Part shown: piece after piece, positions 50,060 through 60,900 of the stretch
Numbering within the stretch: position 1 is the stretch's first letter
How the letters are laid out: each line of letters begins with the position of its first letter
Assembly (NCBI GenBank): GCA_039105265.1
Contig: JAPFFF010000002.1
Span: forward strand, 2,852,001 to 2,916,000
Length of the DNA stretch: 64,000 bases
Direction of reading: 5' to 3'
Source: Tritrichomonas musculus
Lineage: Eukaryota > Parabasalia > Tritrichomonadida > Tritrichomonadidae
The notes under the pieces: generated by a model
The model's database searches: none
What the model saw: the letters and a program-made list of their open reading frames with translations, nothing else
What the model was told of the DNA's origin: nothing
Translations under genes and position numbers: made by a program

Positions 50060-50735
50060 TACAACTGAATTTTTACTGTAAAACTCAATGATTGGTTTGT
50101 TCAAACTAATTATATTTTATTATAATAATAATAATTAGTTTTATAAATATTTGCATCGTACGAAATTCAAATTAAATTAAAAACTAAAAGGATATAAGTA
50201 TATATTAAATTTTCTTCAGAAAACAAATTTGAGTATTTTATCTCAATTAATTTTAATTATTTTTGATAAGAATTTTATAACACTTTATAAAAATTTAGAA
50301 TAGCGATAACTTTTTATATAATTTATTCTAATCATTAATTCTTTTTATATCTTTTTATATGCTTTTAAAACATTAAGTGTTATATAAAAATAGTTATTAT
50401 TATTGAAAAAAAAAAAACTCATTTTTTAGCTAAAAATGCAGAAAAATTGAATTTGTTGAATTATTAAATGATGATTTTAAAAAAATTGGTCGTTACAGGG
50501 CCCAATGAAGAATACAATTTTATTTATATGCATTTACTTTCTAATATATTTGAATTTCATCCCAAATCAAATGTCAGTTTTTTCGAAAAATGAAGATTTA
50601 GTTGATTGGTTTCAAAAATTTAAAAAGCCTAATATTTCAGTTACTGAAGGATTTCATCAAAAAGCAAAATATTATTTGTATAACACATAGTATACCCATT
50701 CAAATGACATCTATTTTTTTTAAATGATACAAAAA
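50060..50735 (+). repeat. Segmental duplication, copy 2
   Basis: This is the partner of 47160-47815. It ends shortly before an orphan TM-tail coding fragment at 50773, which copy 1 does not have downstream. Confidence 0.85.
50505..50690 (+). CDS. Small secreted-like ORF, copy 2 (possible gene fragment)
   Basis: Sixty-one residues starting MKNTILFICIYFLIYL, same length and stop as the copy at 47604. The signal-peptide-like start is conserved and the polar tail is diverged. It lies 82 bp upstream of an in-frame-independent TM-plus-cytoplasmic-tail fragment on the same strand. The pair could be the two ends of a surface-protein gene whose ectodomain was deleted. Confidence 0.4.
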   Translation: MKNTILFICIYFLIYLNFIPNQMSVFSKNEDLVDWFQKFKKPNISVTEGFHQKAKYYLYNT

Positions 50736-50772
50736 TAAGTCAATGTACAGTCAGAAAAAAGTGAACAGTTAG

Positions 50773-51045
50773 AAAAAAAGTGAAATCATTTGGAATGAAC
50801 AGCCAATTATTGGAAATGAAAAGAAGATGCCAACTGGGGCTATAAATGGAATTGTTGTTGGATGCATCGCTGCATTGGTTGCCATTTCTTTGCTAGTTGC
50901 TTTTTTAGTTATTAAAAGAAAGAAGAAGCCGACACTAGAAAGATCAGTAGAAACGAAACAAACAACCAAAAAAGAAACAAATGGACAATCAAACATAGAA
51001 CTTTCAGTTTCTACTGATGAAGAAGACTTAGATTTCTGGATATAA
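50773..51045 (+). pseudogene. Orphan C-terminal fragment of a surface protein (TM plus tail)
   Basis: The frame is open from just after a TAG at 50770 to the stop at 51043-51045; the first ATG is at 50827. It encodes a short polar lead-in, GAINGIVVGCIAALVAIS plus further hydrophobic residues (one TM helix with small-residue motifs), then KRKKK and an acidic cytoplasmic tail ending DEEDLDFWI. This is the typical C-terminal end of trichomonad type-I surface proteins of the BspA or Pmp kind. No ectodomain or signal peptide is in frame, so I call it a remnant. It converges with the minus-strand BspA pseudogene. Confidence 0.65.
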
Positions 51046-51214
51046 ATTAAATTAATGTTTGCGTATTTTTTTATTTTCAATAAAAAAAAAAAAAAAAAAA
51101 TGTAGTGTAGATAAAAAAAATACTGTTTTTTTTTTTACAAAGACTATAAAATATTCAGTTCAAATTAAAAAATATAAAATGAGATTGATGCATTTTATTT
51201 ACAAATGTAATGTT

Positions 51215-52861
51215 TTACTTTTCTTCATCATCCAATTTTTTAACTTGAGATACAACTGTAATATTATAATCACAGAATTTTTCATCCAAATAATTAGCAG
51301 TGACTTTAACTGTAGTTACTTGTGTTCCTGCAAATATATCGCCTGTAGATGATGGACTATTAGTTCCTAAGAAAGAGACGGAAGACAACGAACTGCAACC
51401 ATAAAATGCAGATGATCCAATTGATGTAACTTTTGAAGGTGTTTTTATTTCAACCAAATTAACACAAAATTAAAAAGCTTGACTTCCAATATTTCCCAAA
51501 CCATCAGGAAGAGTGATTGACGTCAAACTAGAACATTCATCAAAAAGATTGCTACACATATAAGTCAATGTAGTTGGTAATCTAACAGAAGTAAGATTAT
51601 AGCATCATAAAAAGCATGAATCCAGAATTGACACTGCTTTTTCAGGAAGATAAATTGATTTCAAACTTTTACATTCTTGAAATGCATATTTTTTAATTAA
51701 GTAAACATTCTCAGGTACAACTATTGACTTTAAACTATAGCATTCTTCAATAGCGCTTTCATCAATTTTATTTAATATTTTTGATAATTTTATTTCTTTC
51801 AAACTAATGCAATAATAAAAAGCTTTCAGACTAATTTCTTGAACAGAATTTGGAATTACAATTGATTGTAATTTTATACAATGATAAAATACATGGTTTC
51901 CTAAATACTTAACAGAATCAGGAAGATTAGTTTTTTCTATTGAATCACAATACTGAAAAGCATATGGAAAAATATCAGTTAATCCATATGAAAAAGAAAT
52001 GTTTTCTAACTCACTACAATAATAAAAAGCATCATTTTCAATTAAAATTGTATCCTTTGGAATTTTAATAGATTTTAATCTCAGGCATTCACTAAAAGAA
52101 CTCTTTCCAATCGTAATAATACTATCTGGGAGTTTCGCTGATATCAAAAAAACGCAATCACGGAATGAATATGGTAAAACTTTTGACATATTTGACATTA
52201 TTTCAATCGATATTATTCTACTAGATGCAAAACAATATTCACCAAGTGTTAAGCATGAACTTGGAATTGTTATATTACACTTTAATGCATAACAATTTGA
52301 TAAACCATGATTACCAATTGATATTAAGTTCTCAGAAATATTAATGATCTCTAAACGACTACATGTTGAAATTAATTTCGAACAGAAAGAAAATGAAGAA
52401 GAGCCAATTGAAATGACACTTGGAGGAATAATTAAATTTGTTAATGATGAACAGCCTGAAAAGGAATATGATCCAATTGAAATTATATTATCTGGAATTT
52501 CAATCGATTGTAACGAAGTAAAACAATAAAATGAATATGAACCAATAGTTGTTGCATTTGGCGAAATAAAAACATTTGTAATGCTACTTTTGGTATAATC
52601 CCATGGCGACGTCGAACTTTGATCGTAAATAAAATCATAATTAAATTCAAAATCATACATTTCCCCTTCACCTAATATTTCAAGTTGATTATTTTTAATT
52701 AAATAAGTTAAATTAGGTCCACATAAATATAATTCAGAATATGTTGTTACAAAATCCTTTTCTTGATTTACTACTGTTAATTCATTTATGTTAATTGCTG
52801 TTTGAGTTTGAATAGATGCATGAAAAGAAATTAATAAGATGAAAAATAAGTTATATTTCAT
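51215..52861 (-). pseudogene. Secreted BspA-like LRR protein with two in-frame stops
   Basis: One continuous reading frame of 548 codons is interrupted by TGA at 51605-51607 (codon 419) and TAA at 51470-51472 (codon 464). The first ATG (52859-52861) begins a signal peptide (MKYNLFFILLISFHASIQ), and about 60 residues later the LRR_5 array starts. LRR register continues through both stops: SCFL-stop-CYNLTSVRLP and GSQAF-stop-FCVNLVEIKTP. In each case a single substitution from a Tyr or similar codon would explain the stop. After the last repeat comes a typical BspA terminal segment (ANYLDEKFCDYNITV), but no TM follows. Intact family members are usually membrane-anchored adhesin-like proteins. 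A truncated but expressed 418-residue secreted form cannot be excluded. Confidence 0.85.
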
Positions 52862-54991
52862 AAAATAAACTAAGTTTTTTAATTATTACCTTATTCACAA
52901 AAAAATTGAGAGTTTTTAATTCAAATTTTCTATGAGTCTTCAGAAAGTAGGACGATAAGTAGGGACAAATTATTTTTTTTAAAATACCATATCTTTCAAT
53001 TTTGAGAAGATGAAAATAAAAAAAAAAAAGAATATAAAAAAGTTTTTTATTCAGGAAAAATACCTTTTAAATAGCTTTGGGAGCCTTTGAGGGCTAAGCC
53101 CAATTGGTTAAGGTAATAGCGGGAGCCTCGACCTGAAATGAATGAAGGTATTCATGCCTTAATAACTTAAAAAAAATATTTAGCTTTATTCAAATTTGAG
53201 AGGACGATAAGAAGGGACAAATTAAAAAACTTAGTTTATTGACTATTGAAAATTATTGAATGGTATCATTCAATCTTATAATATATTCTGAAAATTTAAC
53301 TTAAAAAGTTATATATATATATATATTATTATTACTTTTAGAGTATTACAAGCTAAATGGTTTTTTAGATTTTTAATTAATTTATATATATTTAAAATAT
53401 AGTGCACAAAATATTTAACAATTCATATCTATGATTTGTTTTTTTCTGATAAATTCTTAGATAAATTAAAAATAATTTTATAAAAAAAAATCCATTGAAA
53501 TATTTAACTTTTTCAAAAAATTATTTAATGATTTTAATAAAAAGAAGATTTAAAAATATTTTTCTATAAAAAAAGGATCATGTTAGTATATATTTTTTTA
53601 ATAAATATTATCTAATTATTTGAATATATTAATTAAAAAAATCAGCGCAAATTTTTCCAAAAAATGCATTTATAAAATTCAATGCAAATCGGTTATTATC
53701 ATAAAGTTGACCATGACAATCATTTTTTGAATACATTTTATATTATTAAAATAAAACAATTATTTTTAAAAATAAAAATATTTTATCAAATTAAGAATTA
53801 ATTTAATTTAATTTATTAAATCTCTTAACTTTTGATTAAATTAATTAATTATTCGACTATTTTTTTGTCTGAAATATGATTTATAATATTCTTTCCTATA
53901 TATATGTGAATTTCTTGGCTATTCAATTAGTTAGCCCTCTCTTTTGGATTTAATCTGAGATATATGACTTTCATAGTTGAATAAAAATAGCCTATTATTT
54001 TATCATAACTTTTCAGTTGAAATTGAATATCATTCATTTTAAAATCAACTTTTTCAGAAAGCATTTCTAGCGCTTGTTTTTATTTTTTTGTATTTTGGCA
54101 TTTTTAGCGTTTGTTGTGTCTTTTACAGGAGATATGTTTTGATTATATTTTGGGATTCTCTTTTCTCTTGCTTTTTTTAATGTACCATCAATTATTTTTT
54201 CTTTTCCCTTAACATTATTAAGTTGATTTGCGCGAGAAAACTTTGAAGATTTGTTCGTGAAACTCAATTTATTTGTAAAATTTTTAGTATAAACTTCTCA
54301 AAATATACAATATATGATAAATATCTTTTTCTAAAAAATCTGCGCCAAATTTTTGAAAAAAAGTGGATTTATAATTTTAAATATGTCATTTAAATATCAT
54401 ATTAAAAAATTGTTCAAATCGTATAGAGAATTATAAAATTATGGACAGTTTTTCAGTATTAATTATGAAAACTAATTGAAAATGCATACTTTTTCAATAG
54501 TTTTTTTAATTGCTATATTTATTATAAAAATATCTCAAAATTTATCAGAAAAAAAATTTTCTTATTGATATTTTATATATATTTGTGGTATATATTGTTT
54601 GTGTATGATATTCTTTTTAAATAAACGAATGATTTGGTTTTATCTTTTCAATTTTGAATGGTTTACATTTATGCTTGTAGTGCTCTTTACTTTTGTTATT
54701 TTAAACTAGAGATGTTTGAAATTCACTTTTCGCTTGGAAAAGTTCGACTTTTCCTGGGCAAAAGTGAATAATAAAAATCTCTAATCTAAACCTAATAATG
54801 AAGAAAAAAGTATATAATATTATTTTGATTTGTTCTTGAGCAATTCCTATTGATTAACCTGAAACCAAAATGCAGATAGCATGATATAATCACCAACTTA
54901 ATGTAATAAGGTCCTTCAGTTGTGAACTCTGTTCTAGTCTTTAAATATTTCATGCTATTTACATAATATAAGTTATAAACCATGGTTAGCT
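52862..54991. other. 2.1-kb gene-poor AT-rich region with short repeats
   Basis: There is an inverted repeat, AATAAACTAAGTTTTTTAAT at 52864-52883 complementary to about 53221-53240. Inside it GGACGATAAG(T/A)AGGGACAAATT occurs twice as a direct repeat (about 52950 and 53200), so the 375-bp span may be a small element. A tRNA-like patch is present at about 53087-53155. A TA microsatellite lies at about 53310-53328. ORFs in this span are short, Lys-rich and lack an ATG. Confidence 0.45.
54707..54783. repeat. 77-bp palindromic element
   Basis: TAGAGAT at 54707-54713 is complementary to the end ATCTCTA (54777-54783). The inner stem ATTCACTTTT (54721-54730) pairs perfectly with 54760-54769, and GGAAAAGT (54736-54743) with ACTTTTCC (54747-54754), leaving a 3-nt loop. 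The outer TA pair suggests a minimal inverted-repeat insertion. Confidence 0.6.
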
Positions 54992-57900
54992 TTAATACCA
55001 ATTTACACTAAAATTTGGTGAATTTATATTTATTTTTCCGTTCAAAGAATAGGGAATTGAAATGGTGCAAGGGTAATTAACTCTATTAAATGCATTCTCT
55101 GATATTGATTTCACAGATTCTGGTATTTTTAAGTTACGTAAATTAACAAAATTTGAAAATGCATTATCTCTGATTGATGTCACTGAGTCAGGAATTGTAA
55201 CTTTCTTTATTTTACTAAAAAAAGATTGACTGCCATAGAAATATCCATAATTGTTATCCATTTGGTTTTGTATTTCAAAATTCTGAATTGATCTGACAGA
55301 TGGGCCAAATATGAAGTGCTGCAATCTATTGTACATGTAAAAACTACTACTTCCTTGAATTGGTGTTATATAAGGATCAATTGTTAACTCTTCCATATTT
55401 AAGCATCCTTCAAAAATAGAAAGTCGAAGTTTTTGAACAGAGGGAGGAATTGCTATGCTTTTTATTGATGAACAATTAGAAAATGCATTTTTCTCAATCT
55501 CCCTTACATTTGGAGGAATTAAAAATCTTTCAAGAGCCATACATTCTGAAAAAGCACCTTCTCCAATAGTTAATAATGAATTAGGAAGAACAATCAATTG
55601 AACTGTTCTGGATGCAGAAACCTGTCTAGAATTAATTGATGATATGTCTGGAACATATAATTCAATATCTTTCTTTTTGGATTCAGTAATAACGCATTTA
55701 AGACATGGACAGTTTGAGAAAGCTTTTTTCTCAATAACTGTAACCGATGAAGGAATTGTGATTTGTACAATTCTTTTAAATACATTAAAATTATAAGCTT
55801 TTATTGATTTGACAGATGGTCCAAGTTTTAAGAAAAATAGTCTATTTAATCCTGCAAATTCTTCAGGATCAAACTGTGTTTGATATGGGTCTATTTCTAT
55901 TAAATTTAATTTTTGGCAGCCGTTAAATAAACCTTCTGGAATTTTTTTAATTGAAGATGGAATAGATATCCTTATAAGAGATGAAAGATTATTAAAGGCT
56001 CCTTCATCAATTGAAATAACAGATGATGGAATATCTAATACCTCAATGGAAGAGCATTGAGATAATGAATCTCTTCCTATATATTGTATATTAGAATGAA
56101 TGTTTATTTTCTTTAATGATGAGCAACCATAAAATGTATTTTCTTTAATTAATTTAACAAAAGGCGGAATTATAATATCCTGTAGTGATTCACATCCACT
56201 AAATGCACGGCTTCCAATGTAATGAATATTTTGTGAAAGTTCAATTCTTTGAAGTGAACGACAACCATAAAAGGCACAGTCATTAATAGCTCTCAATGAA
56301 TTTGGAATTGTAACCTCTTTAAGTGATGAACAGCCATAAAAAGTACAACTACTGATTTCATTCAATGATCCCAAAATTGATGCCTTAGTAAGATATCTGC
56401 ATTCACAAAAAGCATTCTGTCCAATAGAATTCACAGAATATGGAACAATGACTTCATTAAGTGAAGCACATTCATTAAAACTGCTGTCTCCAATTGTTTT
56501 TACTGAATTAGGAATGTCAATTTGATTGAGTGAGGAGCATCCAGAGAAGCAATTAGCTCCAATTGATGTTACACTGTTAGGAATTACAACTTGTCTTAAT
56601 GATACACATCTCAAAAATGCGTTAAAGCCAATTGACTTGACTGAAGATGGAATTGTTATCTTTGTCAATGATGAGCAGTCATTAAATGTGTTCTTTCCAA
56701 CAGAAGTAACTGACGCTGGAATTGTAAATTCTATCAATGATGTGCATTTGTAAAATGCTCCGTTTCCAATATTATTCACTGAGTCTGGAACAATAATTTC
56801 TCTCAGTGATGAGCAAGTTGTAAAGCAATTGCTTGGAATCGATGTTACTGTGTTTGGAATCGTGACTTTGCTTATCTTTGAAAACTTATTGAAAGGAAAA
56901 CGGTTAATATAATTTACAGATGATGCAATTATCATGTGAATATCCGAAGAAAGACCAAAAAACACATCTGGTTCAATATGCGTTTTATATGGATCAATCG
57001 TTATTTCTGCCAAACTGGTACCTTTGAAGATATAATTAGGAAGCATTTGTACCGAAGAAGGAATTACTATTTTTTCAAGATATGAGCATCCATTAAAAGA
57101 ATTTGCTCCAATTGATATAACAGACGATGGAATGGTGATTTGGATCAATGAAGAACATCTTAAGAATGTGGAATCTGGAATTGATTTCAGTGATGATGGA
57201 ACATCAAATTGAATAAGTGCTGAACACTCTTTAAAAGCATTTTTCCCAATCGTTTCAACTGAATCAGGAATCTTTATCTCTTTAAGTGATAAACAGCCAG
57301 AGAAAGAATAATCGCCTATCGCTTTTACTGATGGCGGAATTGTTATCTTTGAAAGCGAATGGCAATTATAAAAGCTGTCCATTTCAATCAAAGTAACTGA
57401 ATCAGGAATGATGATTTCTTTGAGTGATGAGCACTCTGAAAAACAATTATTTTTGAGAGTTGTGACTGTTTTTGGAATTGAAACTTCAGTCAGCGACGAG
57501 CACTTTGAAAAGCAGTTTGCTTCAATTGTTTTTATTGGTGAATCAATCAACAACTTTCTGATTAATTGGCAGCCAAAGAATGCATTTTCGCCAATTGACT
57601 CAACTGACTTTGGTATTGTAATATCTGGAAGCGCTGAGCATCCACTGAAAGCATGGCTTCCAATCGATGTAATTGATGATGGAAGATTTACTTTCTTCAA
57701 CGAAGAACAATTGCTGAAAGTGTTTCTTTCAATTGATGCGACTGACTCTGGTATAGAAATTTCAGATAGTGAAGAGCAGTCATGAAAAGCGCCTTCTTCA
57801 ATCGTCTTCACTGACTCCGGTACATTGATTTCAACGAGTGATTTGTATCCCTTGAATGAATTCAACTTGATCATTGTAACAGAATTTGGAATTGTGATTT

Positions 57901-60900
57901 TTGTCAGTTTTCCAATGAGATTGAAATTGAACTGTTGAATTTCAATGACAGTTGAATCCATGATCAAATGATTTAACGATGAACATCCTGAAAATGTTTC
58001 AGATATAAATTTAGTTTGATAAGGATCAATTTTGATTTCTTCAATACTTGAGCATCCTTTAAATGCTCTTTTTTCAATTGAAACAACAGATGAAGGAATG
58101 GCGATTTTTGTAATTGACGAGCAGCCTTGAAAAGCATTTTCACCAATTGATGTGACTGATGATGGAATTGAGAATTCTCTTAACAACTTGCAACCAGAAA
58201 ATGCTGTGTCTTCAATTGATGCTATCGAATCTGGAATTTCAATTTTTGTCAGAGATGAACAGCCAGAAAAGCAGCCATTCTTGATTGATGAAACCTTCGA
58301 AGGGATGGAAATTTCTCCGAGTGATGAACATCCTTTAAATGAGTTGCTGCCAATTGACTCAACTGAAGAAGGAACATTAAATTCAGTAAATGAACTGCAG
58401 CCATCAAAAGCGCCATCACCAATTGACAGCAAAGAAGAATGAATTGTTATTTTATTTATTGAAGAACAGCCATTGAATGCATTATTTCCTATTGAAACAA
58501 CAGATGCTGGAATTGTGATTTCAATGAGAGAAGAACATCCAAAGAAAGCGTTTTCACAAATTGAAATAACTGACTCAGGAATCTTGATTTCTTTCAGTGA
58601 CTTGCAGCCATAGAAAGAATTGTTTTCAATTGTTTGAATCGATGATAAAATTGATATTTTATCAAGCGATGAGCAATTATAGAAAACGTTGCATCCAATT
58701 GATTTTACTGATGATGGAATAACAGCTTCTTTTAGTGATGTGCAACCATAGAAAGCATTCTCTCCAATTGATGTAACTGATTCAGAAATTGTAATTTTTG
58801 TGAGCGATGAGCACATATAAAAAGTGCGATTTTCAATTGATGTAACAGACGATGGAACAATGACTTGCGTAAGACAAGAGCATCCAATAAAAGCGCCTTC
58901 GCCAATTGTCGTGATTGACTCAGAAATTTCAATTTTATTGAGTGATTTGCATCCTTCAAAAGAACTGTTTCCAATCGATTTGATTGAGTTAGGAATAAAC
59001 ACTTCAACAATTGACGTGCATCCTTTGAATGAGTTGTCACCAATTGAAACAGCTGACTCTGGAATTGTCACATATTTAATTTTTCCAAACAAGTTAAAAT
59101 TGAATTGTTCAATTGACTTAGCAGATGATCCAATAATTACCTGGTTCAATAAAGAGCAGCTTGCAAAAACTTCCGATCCAAACTTTGTTTGATAAGGATC
59201 GATTGTTATTTCTTTCAAATTTGTGCATCCCTTGAAAGCATTTTTGGGGATCAATTCAACTGAAGGTGGAATTGATATTCTTTCAATTAACGAGCATTGT
59301 CCAAAAGCTGAATCACTGATTGATTTCAATGAAGACGGAATATCAATTTGATTCAACGAAGAACATCCAGAAAAAGAACTTTCACCAATTGAATTCAATT
59401 CTGACAAAATTGAAATTGAATTCAATGCAATGCACTTGTAAAAAGTGAAATCATTAATTGAAACAACCAGCGATGGAACAGTGATTTGCTTAAGTGAAGA
59501 ACAACCATAAAAAGCACTTTTTCCAATCGATGTAACTTTGTCAGGAATGTTGATTCTTTCAAGTGATGAGCATCCATAAAACGAGCCTTCTTCAATAATT
59601 GTGACTGACAAAGCAATTGTCACTTCTTTAAGTGTTTTTAATCCTTTAAATGAATTGCTTCCAATTGAATTAACTGTGCTTGGAATCGTGATTTTTGTAA
59701 GTTTTCCAAAACGAGTGAAATCAAACGGTTTGATTGAATTTACTGTTGATTCAAAGATTAAATGATTTATTAATGAACAGCCAGTAAATACTTTCGGATC
59801 AAATTTCGTTCGATAAGGATTGATCGTGACTTCTTTGAGATTTGGACACCCTTCGAAAATGTTGTTTGGAATCGTCTTGACTGACGATGGAATCAACACT
59901 TGTTCGAGCGACAGCAAGTCAACAAAAGAGTAATCATCAATTGATGTAACTGACGATGGAATTGTGATTCGTACGATTTCACCAAATCGGCTGTAATTGT
60001 ATTGTTCAACTCTCCGAATTGAAGATGAAAGAATCAAGTGATTCAGTGAGTTGCATCCTGAAAACGAGTCTGATTCAAACTCCGTTCGATAAGGATTCAT
60101 TGTGATTTCTTTCAGTTTTCGACATCCGTGGAATGAGTTGTAGCCAATGCTGCAAACTGACGATGGAATGTTGATTCTAACTAGCGATGCGCACTTTGAA
60201 AATGCGTGGTCCATGATGCTTTTCACCGATGATGGAATTGTGACTTCTCTCAGCGATGAGCACTTGAAAAATGAATAGAATCCAATCGTTTTCACTGATG
60301 ACGGAATGATGATCTTCGTGATCGTTGAATCTTCATAAAATTCATAATCTTTGATTCGTTTGATGCCTTCTGAAAAGTTATATAAATTTTCTTCTACTTC
60401 TTCTTCTTCAAAAAGTGGGACTTCAATGATCGTCATTTGAGAAAAATCTAAAGGTGATGTTTCATCGTTCTCAATTGATGACTTCTCATGCAAAATTTGT
60501 AATTCATTCTGACTTTCTTTATTGTCATTATTATTTCTTTTGATTCCTTTTGGCTTGTTGTGTTCTTCTTTGATTTCAATGAAATTTGTGACTTCTAAAA
60601 CAATTAATCTCTTGTTGTTTCCTTCTTCTTCTTCTTTCTCTCTCATTTTGCTGTTTTCATGCTCAACTTCAATTGCATATCTGGCCAATTTCGTTCCAAT
60701 CATGTTGAAGTCAAACATTCTAGAATAGTTCTCAATCAGCCTCTTCATCACTTGTTCTTCATATCTATCAAAATTGATTGCTGTGAACAGGATCGATGCG
60801 TCTCTTCCATAGTTGTCGAGGCATCTGAATAAAAACTCAACGACTTCTTTATCATCCGAATTGTCATCATATTTTCGTTGAAATAAATTTTTATATGTTC

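Noticed and set aside
51470-51607. Stop-codon reassignment (TGA/TAA read as sense)
   Set aside because: Other genes in the window end at TAA or TGA at the expected places, so a nonstandard code is not supported.
54067-54267. Short Lys/Asn-rich minus-strand ORF
   Set aside because: The frame starts at TTG after an in-frame stop without any ATG, has biased composition and no recognisable feature.
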